DNA from: Misgurnus anguillicaudatus
Lineage: Eukaryota > Chordata > Actinopteri > Cypriniformes > Cobitidae
Assembly (NCBI RefSeq): GCF_027580225.2
Contig: NC_073355.2
Span: 18,762,001-18,826,000, forward strand
Direction: 5' to 3'
DNA length: 64,000 nucleotides
Shown: positions 1 through 12,049 of the stretch, in pieces
How positions within the stretch are numbered: position 1 is the stretch's first letter
Layout of the letters: each line of letters opens with the position of its first letter
Translations under genes and position numbers: made by a program
The notes under the pieces: model-generated
The model's database searches: none
The model's input: only the letters and a program-made list of their open reading frames with translations
Told to the model about the DNA's origin: nothing

Positions 1-369
1 TCTGATGTACATCTACAAAAGCCAATAATGATCGAGTAATTAAAAAGATTATCATTATTATTAGAAACGTACTTTAGTCTCGTCATGTTTTCATAAGCAA
101 ACTCACTCGCGTGACGTCACCTTTTGAATGCGGTTGTGCGTGGATGAACGCAAAGACGCGCGTGGACATGGATATGTGCGTGCACGCGACAATGCGACGG
201 CTTCGTCGCTTTTACAAGCGTAAATTGGGTAACTACATTGCACATAGACCCGTTTTTGCCGCGATTGTCTTTGCAAAGGATTGCACTAGTTAACTGCCCC
301 AGTAAAAGGGGTCTAGCGAAGCCCCTGGTCTTAGGGCAACAAACACACTATCAGAAGTCGCTCGTTTTT

Positions 370-719
370 TGTGCCCCACAAAGACGGGTCACTTATATTT
401 CCACAGGTTGTGTTGAGCTCTTGGCACTAACCTCTGGGACCGTGTCGCATGTAGCACTGCTTGCTTCAGATGGTGGCGAGAGACTCTCCGGCGGCTCGGG
501 CTCGCAAGCGGGACTGGTGGTCTCACAATCAGCCTCATTGCTAACATTAGCAACAGGTGCCTTCTCTAACGAGCAACTAGCAACCTTTTTAAAAAAGCTG
601 TCGATAGAAGGCACACTTTGTAAAAGAGCTGCTCCTCTCGCTTCTTTCTCCTTTTTGTGGCAGGAATGCGTCGATCCATTATTTTTTCTGGTTTTGCGGT
701 CTAATTGTAATTTGCCTTG
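370..719 (-). pseudogene. Possible fragment of a hAT/ZMYM1-like transposase N-terminus
   Basis: On the minus strand one frame stays open from about 719 to a stop at 393. It encodes a lysine-rich stretch followed by SVPSIDSFFKKV and then a Ser/Pro/Glu-rich linker. Just past the stop, in another frame, comes SDPSLWGT. A basic leader, an 'IDSFFKK'-type motif, an acidic linker and a 'DPxLW' motif resemble the N-terminal region of hAT-derived ZMYM1/TTF-type proteins in fish. The break between the two pieces implies a frameshift. No catalytic core follows. The family call is inference from weak motifs, and a chance open frame is the main alternative. Confidence 0.3.
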
Positions 720-1088
720 CTACCTACCTCACAAAACAGGCGAAATCTGAACGACCTAATTTTTCACATGCTTGCAGAAAATGGCTTACTCAAATTCAGT
801 TACTGGACAATAACTTTGTTAGAAAACCATTCTCACACTGTAAAAAATAATATGCTGAATTTACTAAAAAATATAGTGCATCATTTTTGCGTCCCTCTTT
901 TTAAGCAAGTTTCACATGGAATTTTAAGCAATTTTAGCTACATTTTTTTAGTTTGCAATGCTTAAATATATTGGTTGGTATCACATGGAATTTTAAGCAA
1001 TTTTAGCTAAAAAAATTTAGTCTGTAGAGCTTAAATTTATTGGTTGGTCAGACACAATATTTTAAGGCATTTTACCACTGTATTTTAA

Positions 1089-1526
1089 AGGGGACATATT
1101 ATGAAAATCTGACTTTTTCCATGTTTAAGTGCTATAATTGTGTCCCCAGTGCTTCTATCAACCTAGAAAATGTTAAAAAGATCAAACCAATAACTTAGTT
1201 TTGGTAAACCATTTTCTGCAAGCATGTGAAAAAATAGGTCATTGTAATTTGGCCCTTATTGTGATGTCAGAATAAGGTAATACCGCCCCCTTTATCTGCA
1301 CTATCCAACCACAGCACAACCATTTAGTATGGAGAGAAAGAGAGAGATAAAATATTTCACAGCACAATTGAGTTTCAATTGCAACAAACTACCATCATTG
1401 TGATCAGTGGTTGCACTTCATCCGCTCATTAGCATTTTAAATGACACACCCAAAACGGCACACTTTTGCTCAGACCTATTTTAGACTTAGTTTACATCTT
1501 AAAAAAAATCTCATAATATGTCCCCT
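1089..1526 (+). mobile_element. piggyBac-type MITE, copy 1 (TTAA-flanked)
   Basis: A 438 bp element with 17-18 bp terminal inverted repeats (AGGGGACATATTATGA at the left). It is flanked on both sides by TTAA (1085-1088 and 1527-1530). It has no coding capacity. Near-identical copies lie at 12149, 28806 and 34756. It sits in the left arm of the 5.1 kb inverted-repeat element. The right arm holds the empty site with a single TTAA at 5706-5709. TTAA targeting is the signature of the piggyBac superfamily, so mobilisation by a piggyBac transposase in trans is inferred. Confidence 0.85.
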
Positions 1527-2355
1527 TTAAGTTATTTCTACCATTAAAGTCTTGTACCATTACAACTTAAAATACCACAGTACTGATCACTTCATCTAAT
1601 TTATAATACATTAACTATAAGAAAAGACACAAGACAATAATAATAAAAGTTTTTTTATTTGTAGAACTTTTTTAAATACTATCTATTGTTTTAAACAGTT
1701 TTGATTAAGTTAAAAAAAATCATAGAAACAAGGCTGTAAAAAATAAAACACTGGATTTACTTAAAAATCTGATGCATTATTTTTGCATCCCTTTTTGAAG
1801 GAATTTTTACATTAAAATTTAAGGAATTGCATAAATTGCTTAACATTCCATGTGAAACTTCATTTAAAAAAATGGATGCAAACATTATGCACTATATTTT
1901 TAAGTTAATACAGCCTTTTTAGCGCATGTTATGTTGCTATAAGGCATAAAAATTCATTTAAAAAAATAAACAAGACATTTCATAACAATAACATGAATCA
2001 GCATGTAATATCTATTGTTGTATGCCGTGTTATGTTGCTAAGAGGGCTAGACATTCATTTGAAAATAAATAAACAACAAGTAAATGTTGTAACAATAACA
2101 TTAATTAACATGCTACTAAACTTGTGTTGTACACGTGTGTCTGAGTGTGGTGTGTTTAGAAGTTTAACTCAACAGTTTATTTTTTTAATGTTAAAATCTT
2201 CTGAGACAGCTGTGCACTAAGTGCAGCAGTATTTTTTTTTTTTTTTTTTTTGAAAGAATTCAAAGGTGTACCTAAAGTCCTAAGATCAAGACAATATATT
2301 AGGCCAAACAAGGAAATGCATGCTTTGGTGAGACTGGACAATCCTGACAGAAGCT

Positions 2356-2520
2356 GGGGCCTCATTTATAAAGCGTTTTTACGCACAGATTTGATCTAAG
2401 ACCGTGCGTACGCTCAAATCCACTCAAATGCTCAGATTTATAAAACTTGTCTTTGACGTGGAAGTACTTACCTCCACGTCAGGTTCCGACTTGACGTACG
2501 CACGTTTCCTTGTGGCAATA
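2356..2520. repeat. Terminus of a GGGGCCTCATTTATAAA-type DNA repeat
   Basis: A sharp junction in the left arm of the surrounding inverted repeat starts a block beginning GGGGCCTCATTTATAAAG, with short internal inverted pieces containing 'gtacgcac'. The same terminus in reverse orientation lies at about 9240-9261. The corresponding right end of this copy could not be placed, so it is reported as one end only. Confidence 0.4.
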
Positions 2521-3132
2521 TTGCAGTACTGCAGGTAGGCATATTCGAAACTTTTTGTTTTGTACCTTTTGTGGGCAACATGCAGAAACATTTTTTCATT
2601 TGTTTTGGAGTTGTCCTTATTCAAAAAAGAACAAAAAAGAAAAAAAAATGGTTAGATTTGTGCTCTTTTGTTAGAATTCATATATTTTTCTTAAGACTTT
2701 GGAAAATATTTAATTAGTTTTTTTCTCTTATGATATCTTATTACATAAGAAATATTATTTGATTAATGTGTTACTTTTGTTTGCAACGTTTATTATAAAT
2801 AAATGTAAATATGGTGATTATAAACCATTATTCCGTATTTTTCTATTAGAAGTTAAGCAATAGGCTACCTAAAATCTATTAATAATCTGATAAACAAGAA
2901 AGCTGCTAAATGTATTAATGTATGTCAGCATTTCCATGTTTTAATTTAATTATTACTCTTTCATCCCCTGGCTAATGTAAAAAAAGTGTTGAATATGTTT
3001 GATAAAAAATAAATAAATATTCGAAACTTTTACAGCATCAACATCATCTGTATTAGAGCTTAGATCGGGCACAAAAAACCATAACCGAAGCCCCTGCACG
3101 TTGTGTCCGAGCCCAGCCCGACCGACACATTA
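2521..3132. other. AT-rich intergenic sequence, nothing recognised
   Basis: No exon-like frame with splice sites, no RNA gene and no clear terminal inverted repeats were seen. A short GC-richer stretch near 3060-3130 is unassigned. Confidence 0.4.
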
Positions 3133-3410
3133 CACTGAAAAAACTAATACGCTGGATTTACTAAAAAATAATAATATTTAGTGCACAATCTTTGCACCCA
3201 CTTTTTAAAGTAAGTTTTACATGGAATTTTAAGCAGTTTAAGCATTTGCAATTTTTAAAGTAAGCTTTACATGGAGTTTTAAGCAGTTTAGGCTAAAAAA
3301 AAAATTAAGCAATTGCTTAAAATTACATGTGAAACTTGCTTAAAAAGAGGGACGCAAAAATGATGCACTATATTTTTTAGTAAATCGAGCTAATTATTTT
3401 TAACACTGTA
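3133..3410. mobile_element. Palindromic MITE related to the 5.1 kb element
   Basis: About 278 bp with inverted halves. The left half begins CACTGAAAAAACTAATACG and continues 'gctggatttactaaaaaa'. The right half carries the reverse complement of the 'gcaaaaatgatgcacta' block found at both ends of the 836-5957 element. It looks like a deletion derivative that kept only the termini. It has no reading frame. Confidence 0.55.
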
Positions 3411-4833
3411 AAATGATTTTAATTCTCAGCAAATATAGCTTAAAAATACAAGCAGATTTTACTAATAATTTTAAGTAAAAATTGATTCCTGTCCTTAGCA
3501 AATATAGCTAAAATAAATGTGAAGATTTTGCTCATTAATTTGAGTTTTGCACATTACTTGAATTATGGCTATAATCATTACTAAATATACTGAGCTTTTG
3601 GTTTACTTATAAAAATTGTTAACACTATAAGCAATTTTGAGCAAAGTCAAGAGTCACGTGACGCAGATCGGGAGCCTGCGCAGCAGCCATTTTAAACGGT
3701 GGTGTTACTGTTAAGACCTCTTCAGGAATTAAGGTTAGTGAAATTACATTCTACATTTAAATGTAACGTGTCATAAAGTCCGTTCATGGAAGGGAACTTC
3801 GTTGCCTTTATAGTTTGTTTCCGACGGACCATTAAACAGTTGCCACTGACCTGAGAGCTGTGACAGACAGCTGAGCTCTCTGATATCGTTCATGTTGTGC
3901 GTTCATGTGAAATATGTGAGTAATCACGCATATTGTTACGTCTTTAGCACCTTCTGCCTGCTATTGTGAATGTTTGATGTTATGCCAGTGTTTTGTATGC
4001 AAATGACGATCGCGACGCGATCGCAGTAATCTGATATGTATATTAGCCATGTTAGCATTGTACACGTTGATGCTCACGTGCAACCATGTGCTTCGCACTA
4101 CATTTAATAACTATTTGAGTTCATGTTATATACTATTCATTTACTTAACTAAACTAATAGTTATGTGTAATGTTTACATGGCTGTTTTAATCACATAACT
4201 GAAACTTAACTACTGAAGTGAATGTATACAGATTTATTCATTTATTTGTTTATTTTACAAACCACAACGTAATTCATCATTACTCTCCATAATACTACCA
4301 ATGTAACGTATATGGCTATCATTGCTTGGCTGCTTAATTATAATAAATAGGTTAGAAGTTTGAGGAATTACTTCTCCATTGACTGATTCTCTAACAGGAA
4401 TCTTTGTCCTTATTTATCCGCTATGAGAACAGCAAATTAAACTAGATGTGGGAAGGCTTCCGCACATTACATGAAATAAGTACATATTTCTTTTATAAAA
4501 TGACGTTTAATGCAGATTTCTTGTGTTTGAAATAGATGGTCACTATTATAATAATTGAAATAGGAAAGAGAAAGTATTGTTTTTTTACAGGATTGATTAC
4601 CGTATCATGGTTAAACTATGGTTGTTATGGTGAGACAGTGGCAACATTGAGGTTGCAGTGCTTTCCTTCAAAATAACTATGCAGCTAATCAAAAAACATA
4701 TTTACTGCATGTTTAGAAAAGCAATAAAATAAATAAGCAGCATTAATTTCAGGCTTTTAGTGCAACCCCAATGTTATATGTGTATCTTATAAATCAGATT
4801 TAATTTTTATGTAACTTTAATCTCTTTAATTTT
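3411..4833. other. Unassigned centre of the inverted-repeat element
   Basis: Mostly AT-rich sequence with no long frame. A GC-richer patch around 3645-3740 reads like a 5' untranslated exon followed by a donor-like 'aaggttagtg'. It could be a captured promoter fragment, but nothing confirms this. Confidence 0.25.
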
Positions 4834-6672
4834 TCACCAGAGGGGTCGCACCAGATGACACTCCATTTCAGGCTGAAATAGTTCTGGAATGGTGTTCAGG
4901 TTCTGTGAGGATTGTCCAGTCTCACCAAAGCGTGCATTTCCTTGTTTGGCCGAATATATTGTCTTGATCTTAAGACTTGGGTACACTTTTAAATTCTTTA
5001 AAAAATACTGCTGCACTTAGACAGTGCAAAACTGTCTCAGAAGATTTTAACATAAAAAAATAAACTGAGTGTTGAATTAATTTTCTAAACACATTCATAC
5101 ACCACACTCAGACACACGTGTACAACACAAATTTAGTAGCATGTTAATTAATGTTATTGTTACAACATTTACTTGTTGTTTACTTATTTTCAAATGAATG
5201 TCTTGCCCTGTTAGCAACATACGGCATACAACAATAGACATTACATGCTGATTCATGTTATTGTTATGAAATGTCTTGTTTAATTTTTTATGAATTTTTA
5301 TGCCTTGTAGCAACATATTATGCACTATATTTTTAAGTTAATCCAGCCTTTTTTAGTGGATGTTGTTTGCATCCACTTTTTAAATGAAGTTTCACATGGA
5401 ATGTTAAGCAATTTATGCAATTGCTTAAAATTTAATGTAAAACTTCCTTTAAAAAAGGGATGCAAAATTAATTCACCAGATTTTTAAGTAAATCCAGTGT
5501 TTTATTTTTTACAGCCTTGTTTCTATGATTTTTTTTAACTTAATCAAAAATGTTCAAAACAATAGATGTTGTATTTAAAAAAGTTCTACAAATAAAAAAA
5601 CTTTTATTTTTATTGTCCTGTGTCTTCTTATAGTTAATGTATTATAAATTAGATGTAAATGATAAGTTGTAATGGTATAAACAAGACTTTAATGGTAGAC
5701 ATAACTTAAAATACAGTGGTAAAATGCCTTAAAATATTTTGTCTCACCAACCAATAAATTAAAGCTCTACAGACTAAATTTTTTAGCTAAAATTGCTTTA
5801 AATTCCATGTGATACCAACCAATAAATTTAAGCATTGCAAACTAAAAAATTGTAGCTAAAATTGCTTAAATATCCATGTGAAACTTGCTTACAAAGAGGG
5901 ACGCAAAAATGATGCACTATATTTTTTAGTAAATTCAGCGTATTCTTTTTTACAGTGTACCGACAATGTTTTAACAGTGCGCCGTGACGTTCTCAACTAC
6001 AATTCAGAGTTTTTTGAATTACAGAAATCTGTTTAGAAGTATCTTAATGAGCTAATGCAACAAGGACGAAGCATGTAAACTGCGCTGTTTGTTTATTCAG
6101 AATAGAAATGTAAAAACATGCAACAATGATGCACACAGAAAATGAACAAACTGTGGAGAAGGCCTTCTAGGCTACTCAAAAATAATTTAACCAGGTTTTA
6201 GAATATATTTTAAAACAAAATATGTTGGCCTATGATATTTTAAAATGTAGGCCTATTCTAATGCAAAAAGATGGCGCCCAAGCTATAGGTTCAAAAACGA
6301 TTTTCTAGTTCGTCATCTTTTCAAAAAATATTTAAAAATATAGCAAAATTGTTTCGCAGTGTTTAAGGCACATGTAAATGTTACAGAACATGTGCTTTAT
6401 TGAATGAGAGTAAACCCGATCGAATTTAATGATTAAAACGACGTGAAAGGAACTAAATTGTGAAGCCTCGATGTATCCAAGGGACATGCGACATTTAAGA
6501 GTGATGGGTATTTCAAAAATGTATACAAATTATTCCCATGCATCGATTTTAATGTTAAACATCTGTAAATCCAAATGAATCCATATTGAATATATTCCGA
6601 CAGTTTAAGATACGATCTTTGAATTTTAAAGTCGAAAATATCTTATTTTAACACCGCCGCGCAGGAGGCATG

Positions 6673-8779
6673 CACAGGAAAATCCCCAGTGTTAAATTAA
6701 CTCTATCAGTGTTAAATCAACACTATTTGGTGTTTGTGTGGTCCACACCAAGATCGGTGTTAAAAAAGACTGGTGTTAAAAATATAACTCTGAATCGGTG
6801 TTGGGGTTGGTGAGATGATGAAGTGATGATTGGGACATTGGTGATGAACACCTGCTGGTCATTCAATTCAATTACATTTTGGACATCCTGTCTCTAAATT
6901 TTTATTTTGATGGCTCGTTTTCTGGAGAAAATGCTAAAATGATAAAGAAAGACAAATTATTAAATGCAATAAATGAATACTGTTGGGTGTATGCCACCAA
7001 AAGCTTTCACGCTTGCCTCTCTATCAGCATCTCTGTTTGAAAACAAAAAGATAACTTGCTGAGCCATTCTCCAATTGGATAAGCCCAACTTCCAAACAGC
7101 CGCCAGAACAAAACACAAGTGCTCAACTATTCCAGCATCCACATGCGTGATTTAGTAGACCAATCTTCTTTCTGACGCGATGTCTCACAAGTCAAATAGA
7201 CATTTATCACAAAATGTATCACATTAAATCTTAACTTTGTGTTTGTTATGAGTTCATTTGAAGTCACCATTACTGTGATTAATGTTTCCTTTAGTTAGGC
7301 ATTTGTCCCTTGATCTTCTCTGATCTAACTCTCCTCTTTTAGCAATAGCAACAATGTTTTAGTAAAACCACTTGTTCATTGCTTCACGTAAGGGGAAAAC
7401 CTTCCAGACATTCTCAGTTTATTTTTATTATATTCTACTCTACAAATCAATGAAACATTTGATCACAAATTAATTATAAAGAAACAGGCATATAGAAAGG
7501 CTCTATGCAAATGACATTGTATTGAATGAGACTGCCGTAATGCTTTAGTGTTTTTTGTTGTTGTTTTTTGCTTAAGAGAGACTTCATGATTTCTGATACA
7601 AATCTCAACAATGGTGACAGTTAATGGTAAGAAAGTTGCTAAATTTTTGTCATGTTCCAATGCATGATGGGATTTATGAATGAGTTTTCTACAATCCTGG
7701 TACCCAGCATGCATTGCGGCATGAAGCTTTGTTGTTGATTGTCACCATGATTGTGTTTTATAGGCTGATTGTTGATGTCTCAGTGTGTCTGACTTACACC
7801 ATTGATTAGATTTGGGTAAACAATATTTAACTCTTCAGGGTATGTGGACTTTCACAGCACTTTTGGATTTCATGGGAGCCTCACAGGGTTGGCAGAACAT
7901 AAATTAAACACTTATATTTAGTGATTACTTATTTATGATATCATTGAATCCCAAGACTTATACTTTCATACTTATTAACATAGTAACAGTTATAGACTTC
8001 ACTTCTCTGATCTTCCTCTGCTTTAACAGATGTGTTTTATAAACACACTGCCACAATTAGCAGAAGAAAACTAACACCAAACTTCAAGACCCAGGTACCC
8101 AACTAAAGGAAACACTAATCGGAGCAAAGGTGACTTACTTTATTAACCAGATTTACAGCAGTTCTTTAGAAGTTCAACCTATCATCCATGTAACTCGGCA
8201 AGCAAGTTGTAATTTTAGTTTTCAAACAGAGATTATGATAGTGTTCATTTAACTATGGTGATTTCATCTATTGCATTTAATAATTTGGCTTTCTTCCTCA
8301 TTTTAGTATTACTTTCTCCAGAAAAAGAGTAAACAAAATAAACATAATGGGGCGGTTTCCCGGACAGGGATTAGACTAGTCCTAGACTAAAACATTTTTA
8401 AGAGCTGTCCAAACTAAAAACAACTTGCACTTACATATCTTAAAATACATCAGTGCCGCTTGTTTTGCCTCAAAATGCACACAGGTAATGTTTTTAGTAA
8501 GGCATGTTTGTTAAAACTAGTTATATTTCATAATTAACCTAAGGCCTAGTCCTGGATTAAGCTAATCCCTGTCCGGGAAACTGCCCCTTTAAGACAGGAA
8601 CAATTCCAAAATTGAGTTGATTTGACACGGAATGACCAGCAGGTGTTCACCACCAATGACTCAATCACCTCACTATCCCATCAACGTCAACACTGATCCA
8701 GTGTTTTTCCAACACCAATCTTGGTGTGGATTACACAAACACCGAGCAGTGTTAATCCAACACTGGGGATTTTACTGTG
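6673..8779. mobile_element. 2.1 kb inverted-repeat element with AAAATCCCCAGTGTT termini
   Basis: The left end reads CACAGGAAAATCCCCAGTG and the right end is its inverted counterpart (AAAATCCCCAGTGTTGG on the minus strand). Similarity extends about 170-190 bp inward, through 'ggtgttcatcacc'-type and 'gaccagcaggtgttca' blocks. The interior 6960-7740 is a diverged relative of the repeats at 17780, 22075 and 28000. A separate 239 bp palindromic MITE lies at 8349. No transposase frame survives. Confidence 0.55.
8349..8587. mobile_element. 239 bp palindromic MITE (GGTTTCCCGGACAGGG ends)
   Basis: The ends GGGGCGGTTTCCCGGACAGG and its reverse complement form about 25 bp terminal inverted repeats. 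The inner halves also pair ('agactagtcctagact' against 'aggcctagtcctgg'). A TTAA follows the right end, while the left flank has a changed tetranucleotide, so TTAA-type insertion is possible but not shown. Confidence 0.6.
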
Positions 8780-9062
8780 TGGCAAACTGAAACAAAACTT
8801 TAAAGACACAAATATAATATATAATATATGTTTAGCCTACGTGTAAAACTATATTTAAATGAAACCCGTGAATTGAAAGATCCACTAATAATCGCCTTTA
8901 CTTGAGTGATGTCAATGAAGTTTCCATGTTAGAATTTAGAAATATTAAAAACTTAAGCAAACCACAACAAATATGTTTTCTTGCCATTGTAGCAGTCAGA
9001 GAATTTGGCCTTTGAAAATTTAATATTTATATGCTAATGAATTAAATTAGGGGCGTTTACAA

Positions 9063-9300
9063 GGCGGAGTTCTAAAAGCATTCAGCTGCGCACAATTTTA
9101 AGATCATTTGTGATTTATAAACGGCACATCTGGAAAAGAGGCGTACGCACGTTTTTTTGTGCGTAAGCTCCTTTTCTCTGAATCACACTAACGATCATTT
9201 CAGAAATGGTCTTAGATTAAATGTAGGACAGTTCCTACGTCGCACTTTTATAAATGAGGCCCCTCATTTATAAAAGTGTGACGTAAGAACTATTTTTGAG
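9063..9300. repeat. Back-to-back GAGGCCCC/GGGGCCTC repeat termini
   Basis: The stretch ends at about 9261 in 'ttataaatgaggcccc' and is followed directly by 'tcatttataaaagtgtgacg', giving a small palindrome at the junction. It shares the 'gtacgcacgt' internal motif and the terminus with the repeat at 2356. It may be the fused ends of two copies. Confidence 0.4.
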
Positions 9301-9525
9301 GTGTGGCACATCAAAGCTCCTTTAAATATCCACCTATATTTACCCACCTAAAAATTTAAATCCCCCTGGTTCAATGCTTTACTAAGGCCATAGGGTGGCG
9401 GTGCACATGCGTGCGAGGGCCCTTCCATCGCTGCTTGCAGCTTTAATTCTCTATTGAATTTCAGTAACATAGCTTTCCTCAGATCAAGCTTTTCAAATTT
9501 TATTTTTTAATATTTGCTGGAAATA

Positions 9526-9700
9526 CTATTTCATGATATCATGAATCACCCCATTAATCGGAACCATGGTGACAAACATAATGTTGCAAAGCATGCTGGG
9601 ATCCACCATAGTATTAAACTCATGACTCCCATCATGCATTGCAACATAAATTATGTCACCATTGTTGCGATTAATGGGGTGATTCATGATATCTGCACGT
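9526..9700. repeat. Palindromic repeat (hairpin), about 175 bp
   Basis: 'atgatatcatgaatcacccc' at the left pairs with 'ggggtgattcatgatat' at the right. The inner halves ('accatggtgacaaacataat' and 'attatgtcaccattgttgc') also pair. Both strands are therefore open in one frame and give mirror-image short frames, which are not genes. Confidence 0.55.
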
Positions 9701-9863
9701 GAGGCAAAAAATAAACTCTCCAGCAAGTATTTAATGGTGACCATAATGGTGACCAAACAATTTCAAAGTAGACAGAAGTCAGTAGTTTGGCTCGTTATCA
9801 CCAGGTGTCTTCAATAATCAAATAATCACTCAGATGATTGCTTAATTATTTTATTAACTCTAA

Positions 9864-11352
9864 CGTCTGTTTCACACATACTCCGTATGCAGTGCGTTTG
9901 CGGTGCGTGTTGCAGTACGTATGCGGTGCGATCCGTCAAGCATCCGTTGTGCTTTCACACATACTCCGTTTGCAGTGCGTTGCTAACCGCTGCCTCTGCG
10001 TATCAAATAATCATGTGATTGACACTTTCTGTTGAAAAGCGCCTCATCAATAAACTATATAATAGCATGCTGTGTTTTTTTTCTTCACAAAACAATATAC
10101 TTTAGATATTATTTGATAGAGGATGTTTAAAATCTCTAGTGTAATGGTCAGGACACATGAAAGGATCAAAGGTCTATTTATCTCCACATATATCATAAAT
10201 ATAAATTAGCATTATAACTTTTGAAGAGAAAATATAGGTGACAAGCATGGTTACATTATAGGCTACATTTCCTATACTATTTATATATTTGCATAGACGA
10301 GAGTATTTATATAACGGCAATGAAGCTCATGGCAAGAAATATTCTCAAATAATTAAAATAACAGCATAATGACATGAATAAACAGACAAGGAAGCAAGAT
10401 TAATGCAAATTGTATTATTATTACCGGAAAAACAGCAATATTACTGAAACAAACTCTGAGGTAAAACACGCTGTTATAACTGCAACAAGTCTAAATAAGC
10501 TCAATAACAATTGAAAAAAATCATTATTATCTCCAAAAACGTTGTATGACAAACATTATATTTAAAGCAAATGTATTCTTACAATCATTCCAGATCAACA
10601 CATTATTCCATATTACTGAGCACGTTCGTCTCTCGCCTCGCTCTGTTATAATAGCGCTGATTGACAGGTGCGCTTCCCCGTCTTTCAAACAGATCATTTT
10701 GTATAGTTCTCTTTAGAAAAATTAACCATAATTTTAACGGTTGACAAAACGGTTTTTGTCAGGTTGATTATGATTTGTATTTCCTTAGTTTAACTAAAAA
10801 TTCCATGGTTATGGATATTGTTATAAGACAATATAAATTTGGTTACTGTTGTTTTACAAATAAAAACTAAAAGACTATGTTAGTATAATTAAACAATGGT
10901 AAAATTAATAGCATACTTTATGTATATGCAATGTATATAAACACGGTAGAATATTTAACATGTTATACATATCATTTTTTAACTCGTGGTAAGTGTTTTG
11001 CCTTAATTACTTCATACTGGGATTAAACAAATAAGATTACAGAAAAAACTACTGAAAAACTTAATTTACATCCATTTAGAGTGAAATTACTGCATTTTTG
11101 TGTAAATCCGTGTTCATTTTGACCACAAAACATGCGCTATCACTTTAAATCAGCGCGTGCAGCTTGCGTGCCATACAGCAAAAATAGACTCGCTGCCGAA
11201 ACGATCGCAGCACTGCTGCACCGCACCGCATCTGCAACGGACCGGACGGACCGCATACGTATGATGTGTGAAAGCTCTAACCTGTTAACATGGCTACGTA
11301 AAAAATTACGTACCGCAAACGCACTGCATACGGAGTATGTGTGAAACAGGCG
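9864..11352. mobile_element. Non-autonomous Harbinger-like element (TAA target duplication)
   Basis: The termini CGTCTGTTTCACACATACTC and its near-perfect reverse complement form inverted repeats of at least 45 bp, with the block 'actccgtatgcagtgcgttt' continuing inward. A 3 bp TAA (9861-9863 and 11353-11355) flanks both ends. That length and sequence fit the PIF/Harbinger superfamily. There is no open frame long enough for a transposase. Superfamily assignment rests on the target site and termini only. Confidence 0.6.
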
Positions 11353-11355
11353 TAA

Positions 11356-11450
11356 CACTGCTTCGGTGTTACTTTTAACACCCTGCTGGTGGTACCCATA
11401 TAAACACCGAGCCGGTGTTAATTTAACACCGGGGATTTTGTTGTGTGCAT
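11356..11450. repeat. Terminal fragment of the AAAATCCCCGGTGTT repeat family
   Basis: Contains 'taatttaacaccggggattt', which matches the terminal block of the element ending at 8779 and of a remnant at 22985-23156. Only one end is present. Confidence 0.45.
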
Positions 11451-11457
11451 TTGGCAT

Positions 11458-11800
11458 GTAGGAGTTTTCCTTACTCAAACATGTTCTGAGGGCAGAAAGA
11501 AAATGATTGGTTCACAAAAACGACCAATCAAAATGCTCGTTACTGGTTTAAGCCCTCAGCGGAGCCTTCAAGGCACCTTCTGCAGTGAAGCAGTTCGAAC
11601 TCACCGTTGGTCAGGTGAGTAGCGCAGATATGGTAAGATAGGAATAAGATAGGAATTCAGCTCGAAATGTTTTGAGCATTTAAGTGATGTGTTTACGCGC
11701 TTTCACGTGTCTGTGGCACAACTTTCTTTTCGTGCCAGTTTCACATATTGGTAATTCAATTGTTTTACCTGTTTTCTTACCATTGTCTCTTGGGACGCAC
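11458..11800 (+). repeat. Half copy of the TAGGAGTTTTCC long-palindrome family
   Basis: Begins 'gtaggagttttccttactc' and follows the left arm of the complete palindrome at 16001 as far as 'accattgtctcttggga'. The matching right arm is absent and unrelated sequence follows. Confidence 0.6.
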
Positions 11801-12049
11801 GTCAAATGCTTGCATTTCCGTGCGTCTACTCCGCTCTACATGCGCGAATGCATTCAAAGTGTTCAAGCGGCAAACTAGGCGCGGTAGACGTAATTTTGAT
11901 GCCCAAAACGAGTTTGGTGTAAACTCAGCATCAGACTGTCAGGCTGGGGCTGTCAGTCTCAGACTGTCATGACGTATGGTTCTGCGCTTCTGCAGTTGGT
12001 CCTATCTCGCGCTGCCCGGAAGGCACTCCACGCCCCTGAGCGTTTCAGC

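Larger units (their letters stand above)
836..5957. mobile_element. 5.1 kb inverted-repeat DNA element, no intact transposase
   Basis: The two ends are inverted copies: CACTGTAAAAAATAAT at the left, and its reverse complement followed by the same 'gcaccat..gcaaaaatgatgcac' block at the right. The inverted arms are about 1.1-1.5 kb each (roughly 836-2350 and 4850-5957) and share long blocks, including the sequences around 1990-2220 and 5095-5325. The left arm carries an extra 438 bp MITE that the right arm lacks. The middle shows no long reading frame and a smaller palindromic relative at 3133. The CACTGTAAAAAA terminus is typical of fish non-autonomous DNA elements. No target duplication is clear. 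Confidence 0.6.

Noticed and set aside
2356..9261. One 6.9 kb transposon bounded by GGGGCCTCATTTATAA ends
   Set aside because: The left end lies inside another element that closes at 5957, no matching 8 bp or TA duplication was found, and the right end is fused to a second terminus. They are probably separate copies.
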